DNA from: JBFGCA01 sp041567315
Lineage (GTDB): Bacteria > Acidobacteriota > Thermoanaerobaculia > Multivoradales > JAHEKO01
Reading direction: 5' to 3'
NCBI GenBank assembly: GCA_041567315.1
Contig: JBFGCA010000025.1
Coordinates: forward strand, 1 to 45,969
DNA length: 45,969 bases
Part shown: in pieces, positions 9,008-17,727 of the stretch
Numbering within the stretch: the first letter of the stretch is position 1
Layout of the letters: each line of letters starts with the position of its first letter
Made by a program: the position numbers and the translations under genes
Notes under the pieces: model-generated
What the model saw: only the letters and a program-made list of their open reading frames with translations
The model's database searches: none
What the model was told of the DNA's origin: nothing

Positions 9008-11191
9008 CTATCCGCTGTCGTGGACCAGTTCGTAGAAGGGGCCGAAATCGCCCTTCAAGCAGAGCTTGCCCTGTTTGTGGAATTCCGCCTTGGTGGCGAG
9101 GACGAGGTGAGACATGCCGATGGGGGCCGATTCGCTGGCCGCGTGGAAGGCCGCGCTGAGTACGATGTTGCGGATGTCGCCGCCGGCCAGCTTGAACTGA
9201 CGGCCCAGGAACTCGAAATCGATATCGCCCCGCCGCGGTGCTTCCGGCGGCAGGTGGCGTTGCCAGATGAGGCTCCGCAGCGCCGGGTCCGGCAGCGGGA
9301 ACTCGACGATCTCATGGATGCGGCGCAGGAAGGCCTCGTCCAGGTTGCGCTGCATGTTGGTGGCCAGAATCGTCATCCCTCGATACTGCTCCACCCGCTG
9401 CAACAGGTAGTTGACCTCTATGTTGGCGTAGCGGTCGTGGGCGTCCTTGACCTCCGTGCGCTTGCCGAACAGGGCGTCCGCTTCATCGAAGAAGAGCAGT
9501 GCCTGACTGTCCTCGGCCTCGCGGAAGATGGTGGCGAGGTTCTTCTCCGTCTCGCCGATGTACTTGCTGACCACGCTCGAGAGGTCGATCTGGAGCAGCT
9601 CGAGAGACAGCTCGGCGGCGAGGATCTCCGCAGCCATGGTCTTGCCGGTCCCCGAGGGGCCGGTGAAGAGCACGGTGAGTCCCTTGCCGCGGGAGAGCTT
9701 GCGGCCAAAGCCCCAGTCGCGGTGGACGCGTTGGCGGAATCTCAGCCGGACGGCGATCTCGTGCAGCTGCCTCAGCTTCCCCTCGGGCAGCACGATGTCC
9801 GGCCATTGGTAGCGCGGCTCCACGCGCACGGCGAAGCGGCCGACGTTGGGCGTCGTCAAGGTCCGGCCGGCGCGGAACAGGTCCTCGATCGTCGGCCCGG
9901 ACCGCAGTGGGTCCCTCTCGGCAGCCAGGCCCATCGCGAGGTCGACCGTCTGGCGGACCCTGCCGCCGCCGAAGCGGAAGGCGTCGGCCAGGCGCGACGC
10001 CTCGATGCCGTTCCCGCGACCGTTCAGCGCCGTCTCCCAGGCAGCGCACCGCAGCGAGAAGCTCGGCTCCGCGATATCGACCCGCCGCACGCGGGCTCCC
10101 GAGGGTAGTCGACGGCTGGCTTCGGGGGAGCCGAGGAGCACCAGGGGCCCGGCAAACCGCTCGAGGCGCCGATACAGCGTTCGCTCGACCGCCTGCCGGT
10201 GCCGCCGCTCCTCGGTGGGCAACGGCGGCTCGCCGTCGCGCACCACCGGTACGGCGTTCCACAGCAGGGCGTCGCGAAGCAGGGCGTCGATCTGAGCGCC
10301 GCTCTCGAGCTGCGCCAGCTCCACCAGCAGCACCCGACGGTCCAGGGTCCCGGCGAGCACCCGCGCCGCCTCCAGGAGGCCGCTCTCCGATCGCCCTGCG
10401 AGCTGCACGAGAACGCCTTGCCCGCGCTCACCGGCTAGATTCGTCGCCAGGTTGCGGACCTGCGCGCGAACGTCGCCGTCCAGCTCGAGATCTCCCACCC
10501 GGCTTGTCGCCTCGCTGAGCAGGCCGTACTCCGCCTCGGGGCGCGGCAGGTCGAGCAGGAAGTCCACTACGGCCTCCTCCACCTTGAGGAACCTCCGGAG
10601 GAGCGGCGGCATCTGCTCCTGGGGCTCTTCGCCCAACAAGAGGAGTCGGTGGCGGAGCAGCGGTGCCTGAGGTTGCAGCAGGCGGCGGGCGGAGAGCTTC
10701 TCGGGCTGCGACCGGCTGATCAACTCCAGCGCCAGGTTGACGCTCGGCCGCTTGCGGGTGACGTCGTCCTGAAGATAGGCGTAGAGGGTCTCGTACCGCG
10801 GCTCGAGCTCCGGGGCCAGGGCCACCATCAGCAGATCGACCTCGGCCGGCGACAGCGCGAAGACGCCGGCCAGCCGGGGCAAGGCCAGCTCGATGCCTCC
10901 GCGGCGCGTCAGCTCGCGTCGGCGGTCGATCGCCTGGCGGAACTGCTCGAGTCGAGCATCGAGGGGCTCGAGCTTCGCCCGCATCGAGGCCTGGCGCTTC
11001 CAGCGCTGGTCGAGCAGCTCGCCGCCGGCGACCAGCGACTCGATCTCGGACTCCGCGATCACCAGGCCTCGGAATTCGTCCGGCGGTGCCTCGCCTCCGT
11101 CCCCGGCCAGGAGCAGCGCCCGGCGGAGGAGCAGGTCGAGGCGCGCCAGCTCGTCGCGCAGATGCTCGCGGCTGTCGGCGTAGGGCTCCAT
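9008..11191 (-). CDS. eCIS-type AAA+ ATPase (Afp15/PVC15-like)
   Basis: 727-aa protein with one complete AAA+ module near the C-terminus. Walker A is GPSGTGKT (about residues 510-517), Walker B ALLFFDEADALFG (about 561-573), and ATNMQRNLDEAFLRRI follows as sensor 1/arginine finger region. The N-terminal 400 residues are helical, with no known motif beyond weak degenerate ATPase features. AAA+ proteins of this layout are core eCIS components thought to act in assembly or cargo loading. The true start is the ATG at 11191: it overlaps the stop of the tape-measure-like gene as ATGA. A longer frame to 11416 would run over that gene and was rejected. Confidence 0.9.
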   Translation of the reverse strand: MEPYADSREHLRDELARLDLLLRRALLLAGDGGEAPPDEFRGLVIAESEIESLVAGGELLDQRWKRQASMRAKLEPLDARLEQFRQAIDRRRELTRRGGIELALPRLAGVFALSPAEVDLLMVALAPELEPRYETLYAYLQDDVTRKRPSVNLALELISRSQPEKLSARRLLQPQAPLLRHRLLLLGEEPQEQMPPLLRRFLKVEEAVVDFLLDLPRPEAEYGLLSEATSRVGDLELDGDVRAQVRNLATNLAGERGQGVLVQLAGRSESGLLEAARVLAGTLDRRVLLVELAQLESGAQIDALLRDALLWNAVPVVRDGEPPLPTEERRHRQAVERTLYRRLERFAGPLVLLGSPEASRRLPSGARVRRVDIAEPSFSLRCAAWETALNGRGNGIEASRLADAFRFGGGRVRQTVDLAMGLAAERDPLRSGPTIEDLFRAGRTLTTPNVGRFAVRVEPRYQWPDIVLPEGKLRQLHEIAVRLRFRQRVHRDWGFGRKLSRGKGLTVLFTGPSGTGKTMAAEILAAELSLELLQIDLSSVVSKYIGETEKNLATIFREAEDSQALLFFDEADALFGKRTEVKDAHDRYANIEVNYLLQRVEQYRGMTILATNMQRNLDEAFLRRIHEIVEFPLPDPALRSLIWQRHLPPEAPRRGDIDFEFLGRQFKLAGGDIRNIVLSAAFHAASESAPIGMSHLVLATKAEFHKQGKLCLKGDFGPFYELVHDSG

Positions 11192-12858
11192 CACAGACCC
11201 TCCAGCACGAGCTCGAGCCGCCGGCCGCCGAGCCAGGCGACCGACTCCAGCGGCTGGTCGGCCCCGGAGACGCGGAGCGCCACCTGGAACGGGTGCGGTG
11301 CCAGCCGCACGGTGATCCGCTCCGGCTCGACCCCGACCCGGCCCGGCACGGCGATGAACTGGCGGACCAGGAAGGCCCGGCGGGCGCGGCGGAAGCCGCG
11401 CACGCGGAGGGCCCACTCGCGGAGCAGGCGATCGGCCAGCAGGTCGAAGAGCGAGAGCCAGGTCGCCGAGGCGTCCTCGGGCCGCTTGCCCGGCGCGCTC
11501 CCCGGGGCGGCTGCTATCGAATCGCTCGGCGGGCCAAAGCGCGAGGCGGGCTCTTCGCGGCCCGGACGCCGCGGTGGACCTGCCGGGTCGATCGCCGCGA
11601 GCAGCTCGTCGGCCAGCCGGCGGCGGTCGGCGGGCTCCCCGGCGGCCAGGAAGCGGGTCAGACCGGCGAGATCGAGCCAGCCCTCGCAGCCCGCGAAGAG
11701 GGTGAGCCCCGGATCGGGGCGCTCAGGTGCGGCGCTGGCGCGGCCGGCGACGGCCAGACCCAGACCGGCGAGGAAGAAGCCGATGGCACCCGGCGTTTCA
11801 CGCAGGGCCGCCTCGACCCGGCGCGGCCAGCCCCAGCGGGCGAGCAGCGGCACCAGCAGGAAGAGCCCGGCCAGCTCGCTGGTCACCCAGTCGGCGGCGG
11901 CGGTCTCGGGAGCGCCCGCCGGCAGCCGGGCGGCCAGCGCCGCGAGCAGGTCGGCGAGCGGCTCGCGGCCGGACCGGCCGCGCAGCTCGGCCAGCAGGGT
12001 CTCGACCTCGCGGGGCAGGCCCTTCCGGGCGCCGGCGGCCGTCCGCGCCCCGGGACGCCGGTCCGCCGCCAGCAGCTCGGCGAGGGCGGTCAAGGCGTGG
12101 AGTACCTGGCGCGGAGTGCGAGGCGGGCCGGCGGGCTGGGAAGGGCCCTCGCCCGCCAGGTGCAGGAACAGCCGCAGGGCCAGGCGGCGATCGACCAGAC
12201 CGCCGGTGCCGACCGGCAGCTCGCCGGCGGCCAGTGGCCGGCCCACCGCGAGCAGCGTCTCGACCGTCAACTCACCCGCCGCGGGGCGCGCGGTCGCCGA
12301 CAGGGCGGCGATCAGCCGCTCGAGCGCCGCTTCGTCGAGCAGCCGCAGCAGCCGCTCGAGGGTGCCGCTGCTCTCCAGGCGGGCCAGGGCCGCGGCGCTC
12401 TCGGCCGGCTCGGCGAGCAGGGCCCCGAGCGCCGCGTCGGCGGTGCGGCGGGAGAGCAGCTCGCGGAACTCGTCGTACTCCCAGCGGCGCGCGGCGCTGC
12501 CGTCGAGCAGGTGGCCGACGAAGCGGGCCAGCCAGCCGGCGCGGTCGTCGGCCCGGGCGGTCTCCACGCCGCCGGCGTCCTCGCCGGCGGCCAGCGTCTC
12601 GAGCAGGACGCGGGAAAGGGCGGCGGCCCACAGCGCCGCCAGCCGGCCGGACCGCAGGTCGGCCGGGGTCACCGCCAGCTCGACCGGCAGCCGGCGGACG
12701 CGGACCAGACCGGGCCGCCCCGGCCAGCGCGGCGCCAGCGTCCGGGGCAGCTCGGCCGGCAGCTCCCGCCGCACGATCTCGTCGAAGCGCCGCTCATCGA
12801 GACGCAGCCGCGGCGGGACCCGGCAGCGGGTGGCGAACTGTTCGACGGCGAGGCTCAT
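11191..12858 (-). CDS. Contractile injection system tape-measure-like protein (Afp14-like)
   Basis: 555-aa, Ala/Leu/Arg-rich helical protein. The C-terminus carries LLREWALRVRGFRRARRAFL, then ITVRLAPHPFQVALRV and WLGGRRLELVLEG. This follows the pattern of eCIS tape measure proteins, which end in a Trp/Arg/Leu-rich helix, a beta hairpin, and a final WL/WM-x-x-x-hydrophobic strand. Position fits as well: directly before the AAA+ ATPase, as afp14-afp15. It is short for a tape measure (Afp14-type proteins are often over 1000 aa), which would predict a short tube or a different length control. The ATG at 12858 is 24 bp after the previous stop. Assignment rests on the C-terminal pattern plus context, so it is moderate. 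Confidence 0.65.
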   Translation of the reverse strand: MSLAVEQFATRCRVPPRLRLDERRFDEIVRRELPAELPRTLAPRWPGRPGLVRVRRLPVELAVTPADLRSGRLAALWAAALSRVLLETLAAGEDAGGVETARADDRAGWLARFVGHLLDGSAARRWEYDEFRELLSRRTADAALGALLAEPAESAAALARLESSGTLERLLRLLDEAALERLIAALSATARPAAGELTVETLLAVGRPLAAGELPVGTGGLVDRRLALRLFLHLAGEGPSQPAGPPRTPRQVLHALTALAELLAADRRPGARTAAGARKGLPREVETLLAELRGRSGREPLADLLAALAARLPAGAPETAAADWVTSELAGLFLLVPLLARWGWPRRVEAALRETPGAIGFFLAGLGLAVAGRASAAPERPDPGLTLFAGCEGWLDLAGLTRFLAAGEPADRRRLADELLAAIDPAGPPRRPGREEPASRFGPPSDSIAAAPGSAPGKRPEDASATWLSLFDLLADRLLREWALRVRGFRRARRAFLVRQFIAVPGRVGVEPERITVRLAPHPFQVALRVSGADQPLESVAWLGGRRLELVLEGL

Positions 12859-12882
12859 GAAGGCACCGGTCCGCCCGCCGGC

Positions 12883-14172
12883 TCAGGGGGTGAAGACGGC
12901 GACCCAGCTGACCTTGAACGAGCTGACGTTGAGCATCGCCGGGTTGAGGCCGGCCGCCGTCGAGCGCGGCCCGATCTCCCACTGGACGGTGAACTCGTGG
13001 TCCTGGCCGTTGACCGACTTGGAGAGCACCGTGACGTCGAGCTGGACCGGGGTGTTCTGGTCCACCTCGCCCAGCCACTCGCCGAACTTGGTCCAGTCGA
13101 TCCACTCGATCCCCGACAGCGACACCGCCAGCGACGAGTCGGAGACCTGGGGCAGCTTGGTCGAGACGGTGATCACCTCGGTCCCCTTCGAGGGGTCGGC
13201 GCCGGCCACCGGCACGATGGTCTGCTCGCCGACCAGGATCTCGGGGACGAAGGTCTTGAGGTACTCGCCGAGGTCGAGCCACTCGCCGGCGACGCTGGCG
13301 TAGACGTTGGACGCCAGGAACAGGTCGCCGGCCACCTTGAGGTTGCCGGTGGCCGAGGGGAAGGTGCCGGGCGGCGGCGGCTTGATCTTGGCTTTGTCCA
13401 CCGTGAAGTTGTCGCCCACCACCAGGTTCTTCCCGGCGAACAGGTTGTCCTCGACGACCACCGACAGCGGCGGATCGAGAGCGCTCGCCTGACCCAGCGG
13501 ATCGAAGACGGCGGCCGCGGCCGGGTTGGCGGGGTCGGGTTTGGGAAACGCCGGGGCGAGGATCCGCTGGCTCCGGGAGCCGACGTACTCGCGGCCCTGG
13601 GAGAGCGGATTGGCGAAGATCCCCATGCCGGTGACCGGATCGGTCTTCCATTCGACCGTCCCCAGACGGACCGGGAACGGCGCCTTGTCGGGGTCGTCCG
13701 GCAGCGGCTCGAAGACGTCGGGCTTGTCGTCCGAGGTCGGGCTCTGCTCGACCAGGAGAAGCCGGAACGACTCGCACCAGCGGGTGTACTGGTCCTCGAG
13801 GTCGCAGACCCGGTAGCCGGGCGCCGGTGGCGTCGCCGCCTGGCGCCGGTAGGCGATCCACACCGAGTAGGTGCGGCCGGGCTCGAGCTCGTTGGCCACC
13901 GCGTCCTCCTCGTCGAAGGCGTAGGGGGCGGCGAGCAGGATCTCGCGGCCGTAGCCGTCGATCGCCATCCCCGGGCTGACGTAGACCTGGTCCGGCGCCC
14001 CGGGCACCACTTCGCCCTCGAGCAGCTCCAGGCCGTCGACGATCCCGCACAGGTGCAGCGCCAGGTTGAGCCGGCGCCGCATCTCGAGATGGTAGTCCTG
14101 CTCGGCGGCGAGGTCGAAGCTCCTCAGGTACTGGCGCTCGTAGTAACGCAGACGCTCGATCTTGGTGCTCAT
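12883..14172 (-). CDS. eCIS adaptor paralog 3: N-terminal YER/HGWGVVCGL-type domain plus unique C-domain
   Basis: 429-aa protein. Residues about 5-95 (LRYYERQYLRSFDLAAEQDY, HLCGIVDGLEL, SPGMAIDGYGREIL) match, position by position, the N-terminal domain of the next two genes upstream, but without their Cys residues. The remainder is a different beta-rich region of about 300 residues with no family I recognise. It has an AGGAGG seven bases before the ATG at 14172 and lies 17 bp after the previous gene. Being one of three paralogs between tail protein I and the tape measure, it most likely attaches to the baseplate. A role in receptor binding or fibre attachment is inference from position, since no Afp13-type fibre is present. 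Confidence 0.6.
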   Translation of the reverse strand: MSTKIERLRYYERQYLRSFDLAAEQDYHLEMRRRLNLALHLCGIVDGLELLEGEVVPGAPDQVYVSPGMAIDGYGREILLAAPYAFDEEDAVANELEPGRTYSVWIAYRRQAATPPAPGYRVCDLEDQYTRWCESFRLLLVEQSPTSDDKPDVFEPLPDDPDKAPFPVRLGTVEWKTDPVTGMGIFANPLSQGREYVGSRSQRILAPAFPKPDPANPAAAAVFDPLGQASALDPPLSVVVEDNLFAGKNLVVGDNFTVDKAKIKPPPPGTFPSATGNLKVAGDLFLASNVYASVAGEWLDLGEYLKTFVPEILVGEQTIVPVAGADPSKGTEVITVSTKLPQVSDSSLAVSLSGIEWIDWTKFGEWLGEVDQNTPVQLDVTVLSKSVNGQDHEFTVQWEIGPRSTAAGLNPAMLNVSSFKVSWVAVFTP

Positions 14173-14189
14173 CGTCGCCCTCCTGAGGG

Positions 14190-16127
14190 TCAGCCTTCGT
14201 CGTCCTGCGGGCCCTCGAGACCCTTGTGGACCTGGCAGAACCGCGAGCCCGGCAGCGCCGCCAGCTTGCAGCGCTCGCCGGTGCGGGTGGTGGCGGCGCA
14301 GCGCGCCGCCTCGGTGATCTGAGGCCGCTCCGGCGTCACCGGGGTGACCGGGGTCTGGGGACCGCCGGGGGTCACGATGACGTCCTGGCTGGCGAGGATG
14401 CGGTCGAGGTCGGCGCGCAGCACCGTCAGCTCCTTCCTGGCGGTCTCGAGCTGGGTCGCCAGGGCGGTGGTCTTGCGCTCCGCCTGGGCGGCGATGCCCT
14501 CGGCCTTGGCGATGTCGGCCTCCAGCGCCTGGCGCTCTTCGGGGGCCAGCATCGCCTCGGGGGCGCGCCAGGTGTGGGCGGCGACCGCGAAGCCGTCCCG
14601 CTCGGTGACCACGATCGGCTCCTCCCGGGTCTGCAGCCCGAAGGTCTGGAGCACCTCGGAGATGGCGAACGGCAGCGGCGAGGCCCCGCCCTCCTCGAAG
14701 CGGACCTGGAGGCCCAGCTGCTCGGCCGCCACCTGGACCTCGCGGACGCTGCGGTTGAGGAAGATGCCGGGCGAGAAGGCGTCGGTGCGGGTGAGGTCGA
14801 ACCCGTAGCGCATCGAATCGCCGAGGTTGGCGAAGGCCGTGAAGGGGGCGGTGGCCGCCTTCTCGGCCCACCGGCGGTCCTGCGCCAGCAGCGCCAGCAG
14901 CGCCTTGCAGTCGAACGGGTGCTCGCGGCAGCAGGTCTCCCCCTCCTGGCTCTTGCAGCTCAGGGAGGCGCCCAGGGTGGCGAGCAGCACCTCGAACAGG
15001 TGGGCGAACGACCACACGTAGTCGCGCGGGCAGTTGCAGACCCTGACCAGACAGCCGTTGACCACCTCGACGGTGCCGAGGACGACGCACGAGGCCTTGG
15101 CCGGCTCGCGGCACGGCGGCACCAGCTCGCCGAGGGCGCAGGAGACGGCGTAGCGCCAGGCCAGCCCGAGCAGGTGGCAGAAGGCGTCGGCGACCTGCCG
15201 GGCGTAGTCCTTGGCCGGGACGCCGGCGGGCGTGCCGGCGGCGTCCTTGTCGGGCTTGTCGCCGCGGTAGGGAGCCTTGGGAAAGGCCGCCTGCCGGACC
15301 TCGGACTCGAGCCGGCAGTTGTAGCGGTCGGGGTGCTTGTCGAGGTAGAGCAGGAACAGCCCCCGCAGCTTGCAGAACAGGTCGAAGTAGACCTGGTGCT
15401 TGCCGGGCTCGGCGCCGCCGCCGGCGATGGCGGTGAGCAGCTCGAGCTCCTTCTCCAGCGCGGCGGCGAAGGCGCCCTGGCTGAACAGCTTGAAGCAGGC
15501 CTTGATCCGCGCCTCGAGGTCGCCCAGCGGACCGGCGTCGGCGGGCAGCTCGTCGAGCAGGTCGAAGCAGACCGTCTCGCGGATGCGGGTCGGCTCGCAG
15601 CCCGACAGGTCGGGACGGCAGCCGGCCGCCTGCGGCGCCTCGAAATCGTCCGGCTCCTCGCGGTAGCAGGCGACGACGTGGAAGCACTGGCGGATCTCGC
15701 ACTCCGGCTCCTCGCCCTTGGGGTCGCAGGGGTCGGGGGGCGGCTTGGGGACCAGCCAGCCCTTCTTCTTGAGGGCGGTGAGGACGTCGAAGCGGGCCGG
15801 CTCGCAGACCACCAGGTCGTGCCCGCAGTCGTCGATGGCGTAGCCCTCACCGACGCGGATCGAGCCCTCGCAGTCGGGGTCGCAGGTCAGCCGCAGCCCG
15901 CAGACCACGCCGTCGCCGTGCAGCGACCGGTGGTAGAGCTTGTTCTTGCCCAGGAAGTAGCGCTGCTCCTGGTTGAGGTCGGCGTCGGTCAGCAGGTGGC
16001 CGCAGAAATAGCTGGGGCGCTCGAAGCACTCGAGCTCGCAGCAGGTGTCGACGGTGGCGACCTCCTTGCAGCCACAGGCTCCGGTGGTCTCTTTCTTCGG
16101 CTTGGAGACGACGTTGGCGCGCGTCAT
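14190..16127 (-). CDS. eCIS adaptor paralog 2: Cys-rich domain, coiled coil and C-terminal zinc-knuckle-like motif
   Basis: 645-aa protein. Residues about 28-125 are the shared domain (FCGHLLTDADLNQEQRYFLG, HGDGVVCGLRL, AIDDCGHDL), preceded by CxC/CC pairs. The central 400 residues are Cys-rich. They are followed by a heptad-like coiled coil (about residues 535-590) and a Pro/Thr linker. The last 37 residues (RCAATTRTGERCK, FCQVHKG) match the small C-x6-C...C-x2-H motif of DUF5763-like zinc-binding segments. The ATG at 16127 overlaps the upstream stop (ATGA) and has GGAGGAGGG before it. A longer frame to 16397 was rejected for that reason. Probable structural protein of the baseplate; exact role unknown. 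Confidence 0.6.
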   Translation of the reverse strand: MTRANVVSKPKKETTGACGCKEVATVDTCCELECFERPSYFCGHLLTDADLNQEQRYFLGKNKLYHRSLHGDGVVCGLRLTCDPDCEGSIRVGEGYAIDDCGHDLVVCEPARFDVLTALKKKGWLVPKPPPDPCDPKGEEPECEIRQCFHVVACYREEPDDFEAPQAAGCRPDLSGCEPTRIRETVCFDLLDELPADAGPLGDLEARIKACFKLFSQGAFAAALEKELELLTAIAGGGAEPGKHQVYFDLFCKLRGLFLLYLDKHPDRYNCRLESEVRQAAFPKAPYRGDKPDKDAAGTPAGVPAKDYARQVADAFCHLLGLAWRYAVSCALGELVPPCREPAKASCVVLGTVEVVNGCLVRVCNCPRDYVWSFAHLFEVLLATLGASLSCKSQEGETCCREHPFDCKALLALLAQDRRWAEKAATAPFTAFANLGDSMRYGFDLTRTDAFSPGIFLNRSVREVQVAAEQLGLQVRFEEGGASPLPFAISEVLQTFGLQTREEPIVVTERDGFAVAAHTWRAPEAMLAPEERQALEADIAKAEGIAAQAERKTTALATQLETARKELTVLRADLDRILASQDVIVTPGGPQTPVTPVTPERPQITEAARCAATTRTGERCKLAALPGSRFCQVHKGLEGPQDDEG

Positions 16128-17716
16128 GATGCCCTCCTCCGCGGCTCCGCGAAGACGCGGATCCAGCTTTCGAAACGGCCCCCCGGCAGCCCGTTCCCGG
16201 TCGGCGGCGCCGCCTGCCAGCTGCCGTCGCTCTTGAGCCTGGCCAGCAGATCGCCGTCGACGGCGCAGCCCCGCTCGTCGAGGATGAGGTCGCAGCGCAG
16301 CAACAGGTAGAGCTCGAAGTCGACCTCGCTGAGACAGCGCTTGACGTAGTCGGGTTCGGGTCGCAGGAAGAACTCGGTGCGGTCGGGGCTGGCCCACACC
16401 TTGGCGGGCACCACCTCCATGTAGCCGCCGCCGCCCTTGTCGGTCCGGCGGACGGCGATCGCTTGATAGCTGTACCCGGAGAGTCCGTCGTCGCGCACCG
16501 GGCGCTCGAAGCGGATGGTCAGCGCCTGGGGCAGCGAGTCGTCACCGACGAAGAACTTCCAGAAGTCGGTGAAGCGGTACTCGCTGCCGTGGGTCCAGCC
16601 GGTGTCCTCGATCCGGGTCAGCTTCTTGGTCGGCAGCTTGTCGAGGATGCAGCGGATCAGCCGGTCGAGCAGCCGGGTACTGGGCAGCAGCCGCCGCCAT
16701 CCGCGGTTGTCGATCATCTCCATGGTCACCTCCGCGCCGGGCTCGTAGCAGCGCACCTCGGCCAGCGGGAGGCACAGCGGCCAGCCCGGCTGCGGGCAGG
16801 GCTCGAGCGCCGTGCCGTAGAGCTCGGCACAGTCCTCGACCTCGGCCGGATAGCGGAGCTTGCGGATGCGCTCCCAGTCCTCGGGGGGCCGGGTGAGCAG
16901 CTCCCACTCGAACTGATAGCCCTCGCAGATCCGGTTGGGGCGCTTGGAGTCGCCGTTGCAGGCGCACTCGTCGAACGGCGCCGGCTTGAACTCGGTCTCG
17001 CACTCGGTGTAGCGCACGCAGAGGTAGAGCGAGGTCTCCGGCGGCGGGGGCTCGGGGACCGGGCAGGTCTCGCCCTGGTCGGGCTTCCCGTAGTCCGGCT
17101 TCTCCTGGTCGGGCTTCCCGTAGCCGGGCCGCTGGTCGTCCGGGTGCTTGTCGCCCGGCTTCCCGTAGCCGGGCCTCTCCTGGTCCGGCCTGCCGTACCC
17201 GGGCGGGCGGTCGCCGGGCGGCTCGTCCGGCGGCGGATAGCCACCGGGCCGGTCGGACTTGCCGCCGCCGTAGGGCGGTTTCTGATCCGGCGGCTGCTGG
17301 TCGCCGGGGCGGTCCGGCGGGTAGCGCTGCTCGGGCACCTCGGGCGGGCAGGGGTCCTCGAGCTCGGGGGGCGGCTCGGGCTTTTCGGGCAGCTCGATCT
17401 CCACCTCCTCGGGCACCAGGATCTCGCGGCCGCAGCCGTCGATGGCCAGCCCCGGCTCGATTACCAGCCGCCGGTCGGGGCAGTGGGGATGGGGCTTGAC
17501 CCGCAGGCCGCAGACCACCCCCCAGCCGTGGAGCGCCAGATGGTGCAGCCGCAGCTTGTCGATGAAGTAGCGCTGTTCGGCCGACAGGTCGCGCTCGGTC
17601 AGCAGCTTGCCGGTGAAGTAGTGGTTGCGGCAGAAGACGCCGAGGTCGCAGGGCAGGCACTCGACCTGCCGGGCTTCCTCCTGGCACTCCTTGGACTTCT
17701 TGTTCTCGATCGTCAT
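16124..17716 (-). CDS. eCIS adaptor paralog 1 with Pro/Gly/Tyr-rich repeat linker
   Basis: 530-aa protein. Residues about 27-115 are the shared domain (YFTGKLLTERDLSAEQRYFI, LHGWGVVCGLRV, AIDGCGREILVP). Residues about 115-235 are a low-complexity linker with near-repeats of PGYGKPDQEK. The remainder is a Cys- and Trp-containing domain of about 290 residues that I cannot assign. The ATG at 17716 is preferred over an in-frame ATG at 17731 because AAGGAG lies seven bases before the former. It follows tail protein I with a short overlap region and overlaps the next gene by ATGA. The repeated flexible linker between two folded parts suggests an arm or fibre-like extension from the baseplate. Confidence 0.6.
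   Translation of the reverse strand: MTIENKKSKECQEEARQVECLPCDLGVFCRNHYFTGKLLTERDLSAEQRYFIDKLRLHHLALHGWGVVCGLRVKPHPHCPDRRLVIEPGLAIDGCGREILVPEEVEIELPEKPEPPPELEDPCPPEVPEQRYPPDRPGDQQPPDQKPPYGGGKSDRPGGYPPPDEPPGDRPPGYGRPDQERPGYGKPGDKHPDDQRPGYGKPDQEKPDYGKPDQGETCPVPEPPPPETSLYLCVRYTECETEFKPAPFDECACNGDSKRPNRICEGYQFEWELLTRPPEDWERIRKLRYPAEVEDCAELYGTALEPCPQPGWPLCLPLAEVRCYEPGAEVTMEMIDNRGWRRLLPSTRLLDRLIRCILDKLPTKKLTRIEDTGWTHGSEYRFTDFWKFFVGDDSLPQALTIRFERPVRDDGLSGYSYQAIAVRRTDKGGGGYMEVVPAKVWASPDRTEFFLRPEPDYVKRCLSEVDFELYLLLRCDLILDERGCAVDGDLLARLKSDGSWQAAPPTGNGLPGGRFESWIRVFAEPRRRAS
17073..17205 (-). repeat. 30-bp near-tandem repeats coding for PGYGKPDQEK-like units
   Basis: The plus strand shows CTGGTCGGGCTTCCCGTAG starting at 17075 and again at 17105, a 30-bp period, with two more diverged copies up to about 17205. 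In the minus-strand protein these give Pro/Gly/Tyr/Lys/Asp decapeptides. The high DNA identity of the first two copies suggests recent unit expansion and length variability of the linker. Confidence 0.65.
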
Positions 17717-17727
17717 GACGGGCTCCT

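Noticed and set aside
9001..11416. AAA+ frame extended to 11416 (802 aa)
   Set aside because: The extra 75 codons lie inside the tape-measure-like gene, and the ATG at 11191 overlaps its stop in the ATGA manner seen through the operon.
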